Below, piece by piece: positions 30,572 through 40,412 of a stretch of 64,000 nt of DNA. Origin of the DNA: Rhodospirillaceae bacterium SYSU D60007. GTDB lineage: Bacteria; Pseudomonadota; Alphaproteobacteria; Reyranellales; Reyranellaceae. The stretch covers positions 1 through 64,000 of the forward strand of contig QOCQ01000008.1 in NCBI GenBank assembly GCA_003574685.1, read 5' to 3'. Position 1 is the stretch's first letter; the number at the start of each line of letters is the position of its first letter. A program made the translations under genes and the position numbers. The notes under the pieces were generated by a model. It was not told the DNA's origin. It did no database searches and saw only the letters and a list, made by a program, of their open reading frames with translations.

Positions 30572-31789
30572 ATGGATCGCCCGACAATGACGGATCGCCT
30601 GGCCTTCTCCGGCCTCACGGTTCTCGACTTCAGCCAGGGCGTCGCCGGCCCGCACGCCACCATGCTGCTGGCCCTGCACGGCGCCGATGTCATCAAGATC
30701 GAGCCGCTCGAAGGCGACTGGGGTCGCGGGCTGGGCGAGCTGAAGGGCGACCACTGCGCGCACTCCGTCGCGTTCAACCGCGGCAAGCGCTCCATTGCGC
30801 TGGACCTGAAATCACCCGACGGCATCGCGGCGGTAAGGCGGATCGCCGCGAAGGCGGCGGTGGTGGTCGAAAGCTTTCGGCCGGGCGTGATCGGCCGGCT
30901 TGGTTTCGGCTACGAGGACATGAAGAAGATCAATCCGGGCGTCGTCTATTGCTCGGTGTCGGGCTTCGGCCAGACTGGTCCTTACAGCAAGCGGCCGACC
31001 GTCGACGGCCTCATCCAGGCCTTCAGCGGCATGATGGTGATGAACAAGCTGCCCGACGGCACGCCGTGGCGCCAGGGCATGATCGCGGTCGATGTCACCA
31101 CCGGCCTCTACACGTTCCAGGCGCTGTCGACCGCCATCCTGCGGCAGTTCCGTTTTGGCGAAGGCAGCTACATCGACTCCAGCCTGATGCGTGCCGCCGC
31201 GGCGTACCAGGGCGCCAAGCTGATGGAATGGGTGTTCTCGAACGGCAATCCGCAGCCGCTCTACATGCCGGCCGGCAGCTACAAGACAAGCAACGGCTAC
31301 ATGATGCTGAGCGCCATGCGCCCGCATCACTTCCGCAAGCTCTTCGAGTTGATCGGCCGCGAGGACGTGGCGAACGATCCAGACCTCCAGACACACGAGA
31401 GCCGTATCCGCAACGCGCCGAAGATCGCGAAAGCGCTCAACGAGACGATGCCGACGCGCACGACGGAGGAGTGGATCGCGCTGCTGCAGCCCAACGAGGT
31501 GTTCTGCGAACGCGTGGCCAACTACTCCGACTATCTCGACCATCCGCACGTCAAGGAAACCGGCGCCGTGGACTGGATCGAACAGGACGGTTTCGCGCGC
31601 CTGCCGGTCGCCAATATCCCCGGCCTGCCGCCGGCGCGCGAGGACCCGGTTCGTCATCACGCGCCGCATATCGGCGAGCATACCCGGGACATCCTGGGCG
31701 AGGTGGGCTACTCCTCCGCCGAGATTGACGCCATGGTGGCGCGCAAGGCGATCATCGCGCCGATTTCGCGGGCGCAGGCCGCGGAATGA
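30572..31789 (+). CDS. CaiB/BaiF family CoA transferase
   Basis: A family III acyl-CoA transferase of 405 residues. The N-terminal Rossmann-like part is typical: LTVLDFSQGVAGPHATMLLALHGADVIKIEP, then NRGKRSIALDLK. Where formyl-CoA transferase has its catalytic Asp169, my alignment gives Arg in YIDSSLMRAAAAY, so the usual acyl-anhydride mechanism should not be assumed. This sequence type is common among uncharacterised homologues. Starts at 30572 and 30587 are both possible; the longer frame from 30503 is not supported. It converges with the HtrA-like protease, with three bases between the stops. Substrate unknown. Confidence 0.85.
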   Translation: MDRPTMTDRLAFSGLTVLDFSQGVAGPHATMLLALHGADVIKIEPLEGDWGRGLGELKGDHCAHSVAFNRGKRSIALDLKSPDGIAAVRRIAAKAAVVVESFRPGVIGRLGFGYEDMKKINPGVVYCSVSGFGQTGPYSKRPTVDGLIQAFSGMMVMNKLPDGTPWRQGMIAVDVTTGLYTFQALSTAILRQFRFGEGSYIDSSLMRAAAAYQGAKLMEWVFSNGNPQPLYMPAGSYKTSNGYMMLSAMRPHHFRKLFELIGREDVANDPDLQTHESRIRNAPKIAKALNETMPTRTTEEWIALLQPNEVFCERVANYSDYLDHPHVKETGAVDWIEQDGFARLPVANIPGLPPAREDPVRHHAPHIGEHTRDILGEVGYSSAEIDAMVARKAIIAPISRAQAAE

Positions 31790-31792
31790 TCG

Positions 31793-33211
31793 TTAGCCCA
31801 GGCTGAGCGGCAGGAAGACCTTTTCCTCGCCGCGCCGCACCAGCAGCGCCGCGCGATTGCCGCTCTTGCGCGCGAGGGCGCGTAGCTTCTCGACGGTGCT
31901 CACCGCCTCGCCATTGACGGCCAGAATGACGTCGCCCGGCTGCATGCCGGCGTGTGCGGCAGGACCCGACACGGCTTCGACCACCAGTCCGCTGCTTTCC
32001 TTGATGGCGCGCGCTTCGCGCGGCGATAGTGGCCGCACTGAAAGGCCCAGACCTTCGTCGTTTGCTGCAGGCCTGGAGGCTTGGGGGAGCGGCGGCAGTT
32101 TCAGTTCGCCGACTTCCACCTCCAGCGTCGCTGGCCGATCCTGACGCCAGACCTGCAGCGACACGCGGGTACCCGGCGCAATATCGGCGATGCGCGGTGG
32201 AAGCTCCGTGGCCCGCTGTACCGGCGTTCCATCGATTTTCAGAACGACATCGCCTGTGCGCAATCCGGCCTTCGCCGCCGGCCCATCCTTCTGCACGCTG
32301 TTGACGAGCGCGCCGGCCGGGTTGGGCAGCCGGAACGCCTCCGCAAGGGGTTGCGTCACCTCCTGCACGGCGGCGCCGAGCCAGCCTCGACGGACCTCGC
32401 CCTGCGCCAACAGCTTTTCAGCCACCTTCATCGCGACATCGATCGGCACCGCGAACGAGAGCCCCTGAAAGCCACCGGTGTCGCTGTAAATCTGCGCGTT
32501 AATCCCCACCACTTCGCCGTCCACGCTGAACAGCGGCCCGCCGGAATTACCGGGGTTCACCGGCACATCGGTCTGTATGAACGGCACGTAGGGCTGGCGT
32601 GGCAGGTTCCGCGCCACCGCCGAGACGATGCCGGCCGTGGCGGTGCTGTCGAAGCCATAGGGCGAGCCGATCGCCAGCACCCAGCTTCCCACGCGAATGT
32701 CGCTGGCATCGCCGATCGCAACAGTTGGCAGATCCCGGGCGTCGATCTTGAGGACCGCCACGTCGGCGGGTCGATCGAGACCAACAATCTCGGCGGCGAA
32801 CGTGCGCTGATCGCTCAGTCGTACAGTCACTGCAGAAGCACCGGCGATTACGTGCGCGCTGGTCAGGATCACGCCATCCGGCCTGATGATGAAGCCCGAG
32901 CCCAACCCGAAGACAGGCGTCTGGCCCGCGCGTGGCGAGGCGGGCGCCTTTGTCTCGCCCTCGGCAGGAGGCCCGTTGCCCTCGACCGACACATTTACAA
33001 CCGCCGGGCCGTAGTGTTCGACGATCCCGGAAAAATCGGGCCCGACGGCCGGTGTGCTGCGTGCGGCCGACGATACCGGCGGGTTGAACCAGTCCGCGGC
33101 GCGCGCAACGGGTGCCACCGTCCCGTCGCTGTCCAACCAAACGATACCGCCGGCCAGTGCGGCGATCACACCGCCTGCGACAAGGCTGCGGATAGGCTTC
33201 CGACTGGGCAT
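31793..33211 (-). CDS. HtrA/DegP-like periplasmic serine protease with two PDZ domains
   Basis: An envelope quality-control protease of 472 residues. The N terminus (RSLVAGGVIAALAGGIVWL) is a signal anchor or signal peptide. The trypsin-like domain has His120 in ILTSAH, Asp150 in LDRPAD, and Ser223 in NPGNSGGPLF. Two PDZ domains follow, the first near WLGAAVQEVTQPLAEA and the second near LSVRPLSPREARAIKESS. GGAGGGCGAG immediately precedes the ATG at 33211, which I prefer to the longer frame from 33265. The short linker and lack of a long Q-linker make it closer to DegS/DegQ-type enzymes than to a classic DegP. Confidence 0.9.
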   Translation of the reverse strand: MPSRKPIRSLVAGGVIAALAGGIVWLDSDGTVAPVARAADWFNPPVSSAARSTPAVGPDFSGIVEHYGPAVVNVSVEGNGPPAEGETKAPASPRAGQTPVFGLGSGFIIRPDGVILTSAHVIAGASAVTVRLSDQRTFAAEIVGLDRPADVAVLKIDARDLPTVAIGDASDIRVGSWVLAIGSPYGFDSTATAGIVSAVARNLPRQPYVPFIQTDVPVNPGNSGGPLFSVDGEVVGINAQIYSDTGGFQGLSFAVPIDVAMKVAEKLLAQGEVRRGWLGAAVQEVTQPLAEAFRLPNPAGALVNSVQKDGPAAKAGLRTGDVVLKIDGTPVQRATELPPRIADIAPGTRVSLQVWRQDRPATLEVEVGELKLPPLPQASRPAANDEGLGLSVRPLSPREARAIKESSGLVVEAVSGPAAHAGMQPGDVILAVNGEAVSTVEKLRALARKSGNRAALLVRRGEEKVFLPLSLG

Positions 33212-33342
33212 CTCGCCCTCCAGGCGTACTCGGATGTCCACTACGTGTTTCCAGGCCCAACCCAAATCCAGCTTGCTGCGACGGGCCGCCGCGGGAGGCG
33301 ATGGTGACCTTCGCGTGAAATGAGGCCGCGGCAGATCATACG

Positions 33343-33753
33343 TCAGGGATGCAATTTCATTCCCTTCAAGACCTTGTCGACCACCTTGCGATCGGCGTGG
33401 AGTGCCACGCCCACGAGGTCGAGCCCCTCTGCGGCGACGGATGCGACTGCGGCGCGGTTGGCGGCATCGTGACCGGTGGCGAACAGCTCTCGCGTGTAGA
33501 TTGCGATCCGTTCGTTGCGCTCCAGCGCCCGGCGATGCGCTGCCTTCAGGTCCTCACTGGTGCCGGCAAATATCAGGATCGGCTGGCGCGACATGGCGAG
33601 ATAGATGTTGCCGGACGCGTCGTGATAGGCGTCGCCGATCAGTGCCGGATTGCCGCCAACGACGGCGCTGGTCAGGAAGGCCGCGACGTTGAGCTTCTGC
33701 CAGGTGGCGATCTCCTGATGCACGGCGATGGCGATCTTGGTATCGAACTGCAT
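33343..33753 (-). CDS. DUF2000 family protein
   Basis: A 136-residue protein of the DUF2000 family. It opens MQFDTKIAIAVHQEIATWQKLNVAAFL, includes VVGGNPALIGDAYHDASGN and LFATGHDAANRAAVA, and lacks a signal peptide. Members adopt a small alpha/beta fold related to peptidyl-tRNA hydrolase-like proteins, but the function is unknown. The start at 33753 matches the family N terminus; the longer frame to 33936 overlaps the divergent AraC-type gene. The two genes are divergent across about 84 bases, so the regulator may control it. Confidence 0.8.
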   Translation of the reverse strand: MQFDTKIAIAVHQEIATWQKLNVAAFLTSAVVGGNPALIGDAYHDASGNIYLAMSRQPILIFAGTSEDLKAAHRRALERNERIAIYTRELFATGHDAANRAAVASVAAEGLDLVGVALHADRKVVDKVLKGMKLHP

Positions 33754-33837
33754 GGTGAACCCCTGAGGCTGCGGCTCCGGAATTAACTGCGGCCGGCTAT
33801 GCGCTCTTGTACGTTCTTGCGGATGCAGGGGCTGGCA

Positions 33838-34660
33838 ATGCTGACACGCACCACCGACTGGGTATGCTACCGCCAGCCGCGGCGCGGCATCGAAACCTTG
33901 CAGGCGTTCTTCGCAGGCCACGCCTTCGACCGGCACCCCATGACACGCTGGCCGTGGGCCAGACCGACGGCGGCGTGCAGCGCTTCCGCTACCGCGGCCG
34001 GCAGCATGACAGCACGCCCGGCGGCATGATCGTGCTGCATCCTGGCGAAGCGCATGACGGCGAATGCGGTGGCGGCGAGGCTTTGCCTACCGGATCGTCT
34101 ATCTCGATCCCGGCTACGGTTCCGACCTGTTGCGCGAAGCAGGCCTTGGTCCGCATTTGCCGTTCGCGGCAAAGCCAGTGCTGTTCGATGCCCGCTTGCA
34201 GCACGCGTTCGGCTTCCTGTGGTCGGCGCTCGGGCATGACAGCAGCGGCGAGACGTTGCGCCAGGACGATGCGCTGGTCGCACTCTGGCGCGCCCTCGCG
34301 GGCGATCGCGTCCGATTTTCTGGTGCAGCACTGGATCGCTTGAGAATGGCGCGTGAAGCGCTGGCGGATGCCCCCGATCGCTCATGGTCGCTGGATGAGC
34401 TGGCGTCGATCGCCGGGCTCAGCCGCTTCGCCTTGTGCCGCGCCTTTCGCGGGGCCTACGGCGTGTCGCCACACGCCTGGCTCCTCGAACGGCGTTTGAC
34501 GCGTGCACGCCATTATCTCGCGGCCGGCGTGCCGGCGGCCGAAGCCGCACTCGCCGCCGGCTTTGCCGACCAGAGCCATCTCACACGCCACCTCAAGCGC
34601 CGGTTCGGCATGGCGCCCGGACGCTTTGCGCGTGCGATTGGCCGGACTGATGTGGCCTAG
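33838..34660 (+). pseudogene. AraC-family transcriptional regulator with two single-base frameshifts
   Basis: Three successive reading frames reconstruct one AraC regulator of about 275 residues. Frame 1 from 33838 gives MLTRTTDWVCYRQPRRG to AFFAGHAFDRH. After a CCCC run at 33936-33939 the sequence continues in another frame as PHDTLAVGQTDGGVQRFRYRG and VLHPGEAHDGECGGGE, the cupin-like ligand-binding domain. Near 34074-34082 it changes frame again to GFAYRIVYLDPGYG and runs through an intact C-terminal double helix-turn-helix (WSLDELASIAGLSRFALCRAF and PAAEAALAAGFADQSHLTRHLKRRFG). Both shifts look like the loss of one base in a C or G run. The DNA-binding half is intact. AGGGG lies seven bases before the start. 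Either a recent pseudogene or sequencing error. Confidence 0.75.
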
Positions 34661-34740
34661 CTCAGCCAGCCACAACCCCACATCAACAGGATGATGGGGA
34701 TCGGCACGCCAAGAAGCCACAGAATCGCTGCGCGGCCCAT
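34657..34740 (-). CDS. 27-residue hydrophobic small protein
   Basis: A complete small open reading frame reading MGRAAILWLLGVPIPIILLM and continuing to a WGCGWLS terminus, then TAG. It would form a single transmembrane helix with an N-terminal Arg. From memory, near-identical 25-30-residue 'MGR-LLWLLGVPIPIILL' peptides are common in alphaproteobacterial genomes, often unannotated, which supports it being real. Its stop overlaps the stop of the AraC gene on the other strand. GAAGG lies nine bases before the ATG. The function is unknown; a membrane-associated regulatory peptide is possible. Confidence 0.65.
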   Translation of the reverse strand: MGRAAILWLLGVPIPIILLMWGCGWLS

Positions 34741-34858
34741 GTTCGATACCTTCGTGCGTTGGCTTGACGGGAACGCACTTTTGGTCGTCCCGGTTCCGGG
34801 CGCCCCGGTCACCAGAGGCAAGACGTGCTAACGTCGCTGCATACAAGGGAGGCAGACG

Positions 34859-35881
34859 ATGCTCGAGACGACCCTGGCCGGCAGCCTGCCCAAGCCGTCG
34901 TGGCTGGCGCAGCCCGGCGTGCTATGGGCGCCCTGGACGCTGGGGGGCGAGCCGCTGCAGGAGGCGAAGCTTGATGCGACGACCCTGTCCGTCGTCGAGC
35001 AGCAGCGCTGCGGGCTCGATATCGTGAGCGACGGCGAGCAGGCGCGGCAACACTTCGTCCACGGTTTCCTGGCGGAGATCGATGGCGTCGATTTCGCGCG
35101 CAAGAAGCGCATTGGCATCCGCAACAATCGCTACGAGGCCGATTGCCCTACCGTCATCGGCGCGTTGAGGCGGCGGAAATCTGTGCATGCCGTAGAAGCG
35201 CGGGCGGCGCGCGCGGCTGCCACGCGCAAGCTGAAATTCACCCTGCCGGGGCCGATGACCATCGTCGATACGCTCGCCAACGAGCACTATCGCGACAAGG
35301 TTGAGATGGCATTCGCCTTCGCAGCGCTGCTCAACGAGGAGGCGCTGGAGCTTCAGGAGATCGGCGTCGATGTCGTGCAGTTCGACGAGCCGGCGTTCAA
35401 CGTCTACCTCGACGAGGTGCCGGAATGGGGCATCGAGGCACTGCACCGGGCGGCCCAGGGCCTGACGTGCAGGACGGCCGTGCACATCTGCTACGGCTAT
35501 GGCATCGAGGCCAACATCAAATGGAAGGCGACGCTGGGCGAGCAGTGGCGGCAATACGAGCGCACCTTTCCGCATCTTGACCGCAGCCGCATCGACCAGG
35601 TGTCGCTGGAATGCGCCAACGCGCGGGTACCGCTGGAGCTGATCGGGCTGCTGCGGACAAAGACCGTGCTTGTAGGGGCGATCGACGTGGCGAACGATGC
35701 CGTCGAAACGCCGGAGCAGGTCGCAGCCACGATCCGTGCGGCCATGAAGCACGTGGATGCCGAGCGCATCCAGCCCTGCACCAATTGCGGCATGGCGCCG
35801 ATGGCCCGCGACGTCGCCTACGCCAAGCTGCGCGCACTCGCCGCCGGCGCCGCGATCGTCCGGAAGGAGCTGGGGCGTTGA
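34859..35881 (+). CDS. Core-MetE-type cobalamin-independent methyltransferase-like protein
   Basis: A 340-residue protein matching only the C-terminal catalytic barrel of MetE. The zinc ligands are present: His209 and Cys211 in AVHICYGYG, Glu251 in SLECAN, and Cys310 in CTNCGMAP. DEPAF near residues 176-180 is also conserved. Full MetE is about 750 residues with a duplicated N-terminal half, absent here, so this is a short core form. Core-MetE proteins make methionine from homocysteine with a methyl donor other than the folate triglutamate, reported in some cases to be methylcobalamin-linked. AAGGGAGG precedes the ATG. It converges on the MBL hydrolase with one base between stops. Confidence 0.82.
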   Translation: MLETTLAGSLPKPSWLAQPGVLWAPWTLGGEPLQEAKLDATTLSVVEQQRCGLDIVSDGEQARQHFVHGFLAEIDGVDFARKKRIGIRNNRYEADCPTVIGALRRRKSVHAVEARAARAAATRKLKFTLPGPMTIVDTLANEHYRDKVEMAFAFAALLNEEALELQEIGVDVVQFDEPAFNVYLDEVPEWGIEALHRAAQGLTCRTAVHICYGYGIEANIKWKATLGEQWRQYERTFPHLDRSRIDQVSLECANARVPLELIGLLRTKTVLVGAIDVANDAVETPEQVAATIRAAMKHVDAERIQPCTNCGMAPMARDVAYAKLRALAAGAAIVRKELGR

Positions 35882-35882
35882 T

Positions 35883-36923
35883 TCAAAGCGCTCGGGTTTC
35901 GCCCAGCCGCATCGCCCAGATGTCCTCGTCGGCATATCCGGCAGCGCGGGCGGCCGTGCGCAAGCGGCGCGGCGGCTCGAAGGCGGGCTCGCCCGACAGC
36001 ACGATGGCGCCGTAGTGCATGCCGGCGATACTGCGTGCCCCCAGCATGCGCGCCATTTCGACCGCCTCCTCAGGCGTGGCATGGCTACGCCGGAAGATCG
36101 GCCGCGGCTCGTAGGCACCGATGCCCAGGATCGCGAGATCGAAGGGACCATGGCGCTGGCCGATCTCGGCGAAGACGGGGCCGAATGCGCTGTCGCCGCC
36201 GAAGTAGAGACGTCTGCCGCCACCCTCCAGCGCAAAGCCACACCATAGCGTGCGGTTGCGATCGAACAGGCCGCGCCCCGAGAAGTGAACGGCCGGCGTC
36301 GCAGTCACCCGCAGCGGCGCGTTGCCGCTTCGACCAAGCATGACCGTGTGATGCCAGTCGACTTCGGTGACGTCGTAGCCCAGCTCGAGCAGCCGCGGGC
36401 CCATGCCGAGCGGCACGACGACGCGTGCGTTGCGCGGGAAGCGCCGGTCCGAAAGTGTGGCAACGTCGAAATGATCGTAGTGGTTGTGCGAGATCAGCAC
36501 GACGTCGAGCGCCGGCAGATCGCTGACCGCAAGGGCCGGCGGCGTGTAGCGGCGAGGACCGAAGCCTTCGATCGGGGCCGCGTAGTCGGCAAGAAACGGA
36601 TCGGTGAGGATTGTGCGTCCGTCGAGCCGGATCAGAAAGCAGGCGTGACCCAGCCAGGTGACGCTGTCTCGGCCCTGATGGCGGCGCAAGCCTTCGCGCA
36701 CGGCGCCGCGCGACAGGACAAACCCTTCAGGTACGGCCGGCCGCCGCGGCACATGACGGGTCAGCCAGAGATAGCGCAGGATCACCCAGAGATGACCCAG
36801 CCCGCCGTGATCCGGTGCGCTGCCGGGCGGGTTGCGAAAGCCGCGCCGCGTGTGATGTGCCGGCCGCGCATCGGCATCGAAACGCGGCTGTGGAAGGCGG
36901 GACGGCTGCACGTCGTCAGGCAT
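35883..36923 (-). CDS. MBL-fold metallohydrolase (UlaG/NAPE-PLD-like)
   Basis: A 346-residue metallo-beta-lactamase-fold hydrolase. The dinuclear metal motif SHNHYDH lies at residues 145-151, preceded by VTWLGHACFLIRLDGRTILTDP, with later ligands in TPAVHFSGR, YFGGDSAFG and MHYGA. The HHTRRGFRNPPGSAPD segment at the N terminus is typical of NAPE-hydrolysing phospholipase-D-like members. That family acts on phospholipids or cyclic phosphodiesters, and no substrate is proven here. I start at the ATG of 36923; the frame extends to 37253 but would overlap the cyclase gene. It follows the cyclase by 41 bases and is probably cotranscribed with it. Confidence 0.82.
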   Translation of the reverse strand: MPDDVQPSRLPQPRFDADARPAHHTRRGFRNPPGSAPDHGGLGHLWVILRYLWLTRHVPRRPAVPEGFVLSRGAVREGLRRHQGRDSVTWLGHACFLIRLDGRTILTDPFLADYAAPIEGFGPRRYTPPALAVSDLPALDVVLISHNHYDHFDVATLSDRRFPRNARVVVPLGMGPRLLELGYDVTEVDWHHTVMLGRSGNAPLRVTATPAVHFSGRGLFDRNRTLWCGFALEGGGRRLYFGGDSAFGPVFAEIGQRHGPFDLAILGIGAYEPRPIFRRSHATPEEAVEMARMLGARSIAGMHYGAIVLSGEPAFEPPRRLRTAARAAGYADEDIWAMRLGETRAL

Positions 36924-36964
36924 ACCCGGCGAAGATGGGGATGCCCGGGTGCCTTTGCCATGAC

Positions 36965-38065
36965 CTACGGCGATTCCCGGCCCGTTCCGGCGGTTCCGCT
37001 GCGGACCTTTGCTGCCTGTTCCTCCAGGTTCTTCGACAGGTCGGGATCGAGTGTCCCGGCGCCCTCTCCGCCTGCCTGATCGCGCTCGAACTGCGCTTCC
37101 TTGTCGAGTTCCTGCGCGATGCGGCGGCGCATGGTGTCCAGCTTTTCGCTGTGCTCCGGCGGCACGCTGCCATAGAGGCACCGCTGGCCGACCACCACGT
37201 AGGGCATGACGAGGATGGGCTGGCTGGCGATGAACTGGTGGCACATGTCGCACAGGACACCGGCGTTACAGGTGCTGCGGCTCAGCAGCCTTTCGAAGCT
37301 GTCGCGGGCCGGCCTGTGCGCCAGCGCGTCGATCCAGATCAGCGGATACTCGCTGTCGTTCAGGATGCCGCGCAGCACCCGTCCCTCATCGACCTGCAGG
37401 TTGAGGCGGTCCATCAGGTGGTAGCGCACCATCATGTCCGCCAGCACGTAGGCGAGCTCCACCGAGACAACGAAGCGGCGCGGCGAGGCCAGCTCCGTCA
37501 GGCGGAAGCCGAGATCGATCGAGGGACCGACGAAGTCGCGCTGGTGCGGCAGGGTATCCCGCTCGAAGCGCGCGATGCGCAGCAGGGTCGCGTCGTCCTG
37601 CGACTCGCCTTCCGCCGCATAGGAGCCGACCAGCGGGATCTCCTTGTTCATGTTGGGAAAGCCCGCCAGCCATGCTGTTGCCTTCAGACGCAGGCGTCCG
37701 CCGCTGCGCCGCTGCAAATCGTCATCCTGCTGCGCCAGCACATCCTTGAACGCCAGCACGGCACTCAGGCACTGCAGCGGATGGGTGATCTCCTTGACGA
37801 ACAGCAGCTCATCGCCGGCGGACTTCCAGAATACCGGCTCGGGCCCCGGTGTCGCCTCCGGCAGGTCATGGCGGTAGCGGTCGGAGACGCGCAGCCAGCT
37901 TCGCGCCACCGCCGCCTGCGTCTCGATGTAGAACCAGTGAATGATCGGCAGCCACGCCTCGATCTTGTCGGAGGCCGGCTGATACTTGAACGACGTCGAG
38001 CCCTGGATGTCGAAGCTGAGGAACAGCCGAAGCCGCGGCGTCAGGAAATCGTACGGCTCCGGCAT
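36965..38065 (-). CDS. Divergent class III nucleotidyl cyclase with C-terminal Cys cluster
   Basis: A 366-residue protein I identify as a class III cyclase from its active-site residues. Metal Asp19 is in SFDIQGST, Lys81 and metal Asp85 in FWKSAGDELLF, and Asp177, Asp184 and Arg188 in DFVGPSIDLGFRL. Aligned with mammalian adenylyl cyclase, these fit both metal Asps, the adenine-selecting Lys and Asp, and the transition-state Arg; the transition-state Asn position is Asp184. The N-terminal domain is therefore probably active on ATP, though altered. Residues 266-276 form C-X5-C-X2-C-H, a possible metal site, followed by a charged tail. No membrane segment. It lies 22 bases after the ImmA/IrrE gene. 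Not a match to any named family I can recall in full, so the function is inferred. Confidence 0.7.
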   Translation of the reverse strand: MPEPYDFLTPRLRLFLSFDIQGSTSFKYQPASDKIEAWLPIIHWFYIETQAAVARSWLRVSDRYRHDLPEATPGPEPVFWKSAGDELLFVKEITHPLQCLSAVLAFKDVLAQQDDDLQRRSGGRLRLKATAWLAGFPNMNKEIPLVGSYAAEGESQDDATLLRIARFERDTLPHQRDFVGPSIDLGFRLTELASPRRFVVSVELAYVLADMMVRYHLMDRLNLQVDEGRVLRGILNDSEYPLIWIDALAHRPARDSFERLLSRSTCNAGVLCDMCHQFIASQPILVMPYVVVGQRCLYGSVPPEHSEKLDTMRRRIAQELDKEAQFERDQAGGEGAGTLDPDLSKNLEEQAAKVRSGTAGTGRESP

Positions 38066-38087
38066 AAAAGGACGCGGGTGAGGGGTG

Positions 38088-38597
38088 TCAGACCAGCCCG
38101 AGGCCCTTCGCCCGGATCGTCGCGGCGCGGGTCGAGACGCCGAACAGGGCTGCGATCTTCTCCGCGTGGCCGTTCCAGGCCTGCCAGGCTTCGCGGAACT
38201 GCGCCGACGGCATCAGCAGGCCGGCCGCGAACCAGTTGGCTTCCCACTCCACCCGATCGCTGCCGTACCGCTTGGCGGCCATGGGCGCGCAGCAGCGCGG
38301 GAAATGCAGGAAGTAATGGCCAAGCTCGTGGGCGATCGTGAAGCGGTCGCGTGCTGCGCCAGTATAGGCAGGGAGCGTAATGGTGAACCTGCCCTGGCAC
38401 TCCACGACAATGGAGCCGTCGTCGAAATCCGCGTCGTCCAGCGGCTTGTAGCAGACCTTGCCGCCCAGCCGCTCGACCAGCGGCTCCAGCGGCTCACCCG
38501 GCTGCAGACCCGCATCGCAGGCGAACTTCTCGGCCGCAGCGATAATGGCCGCCTTGCTGGCGTTGCAGGGTGAGGGCGAGGCGTGCTCGGCGCTCAT
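38088..38597 (-). CDS. ImmA/IrrE family metallopeptidase
   Basis: A 169-residue zinc peptidase of the ImmA/IrrE (COG2856) family. The zinc motif AHELGHYFLH spans residues 89-98, and the third ligand region is EWEANWFAAGLLMP near 117-130. A C-terminal LFGVSTRAATIRAKGLG is the usual final helix pair. Relatives cleave repressors (ImmA, IrrE/PprI) in response to stress or DNA damage, frequently in mobile or defence loci. The 38597 ATG is chosen because the frame to 38687 adds unconserved residues. It is the first gene of a putative operon with the cyclase and the MBL hydrolase, 111 bases downstream of purH. There is no adjacent repressor, so its substrate may be the cyclase or an unlinked protein. 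Confidence 0.85.
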   Translation of the reverse strand: MSAEHASPSPCNASKAAIIAAAEKFACDAGLQPGEPLEPLVERLGGKVCYKPLDDADFDDGSIVVECQGRFTITLPAYTGAARDRFTIAHELGHYFLHFPRCCAPMAAKRYGSDRVEWEANWFAAGLLMPSAQFREAWQAWNGHAEKIAALFGVSTRAATIRAKGLGLV

Positions 38598-38708
38598 GCT
38601 CACGTCCGGTGCGGTTTCAGGCGCTGCCAATCTAGCAGACACTGAACAATATGGGAACTGGTCCGGCAAGTTGCTATAGACCGGCAATCAGCATTCTAAA
38701 ACAGCGAC

Positions 38709-40322
<1,614 letters not shown>

Positions 40323-40412
40323 GGCGGCTTCCGGCAGCGGCGGACGAGAGGGCGGCCGCTCTATAACCGCTGGCGGCGCCTCACTCCAGCGGCGCATCTT
40401 CGCAGGTCCGGA

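Noticed and set aside
36924-37253. N-terminal extension of the MBL hydrolase
   Set aside because: It would overlap the cyclase gene by about 290 bases, and the added residues look like a shadow of that gene.
36965-38597. Assignment as a known Pycsar or CBASS system
   Set aside because: The cyclase is class III-like but I see no standard effector (TM, TIR or nuclease) and cannot confirm the family by search.
38088-38597. ImmA/IrrE gene as evidence of a prophage
   Set aside because: No integrase, repressor, portal or capsid gene is nearby, and the neighbours are housekeeping genes.
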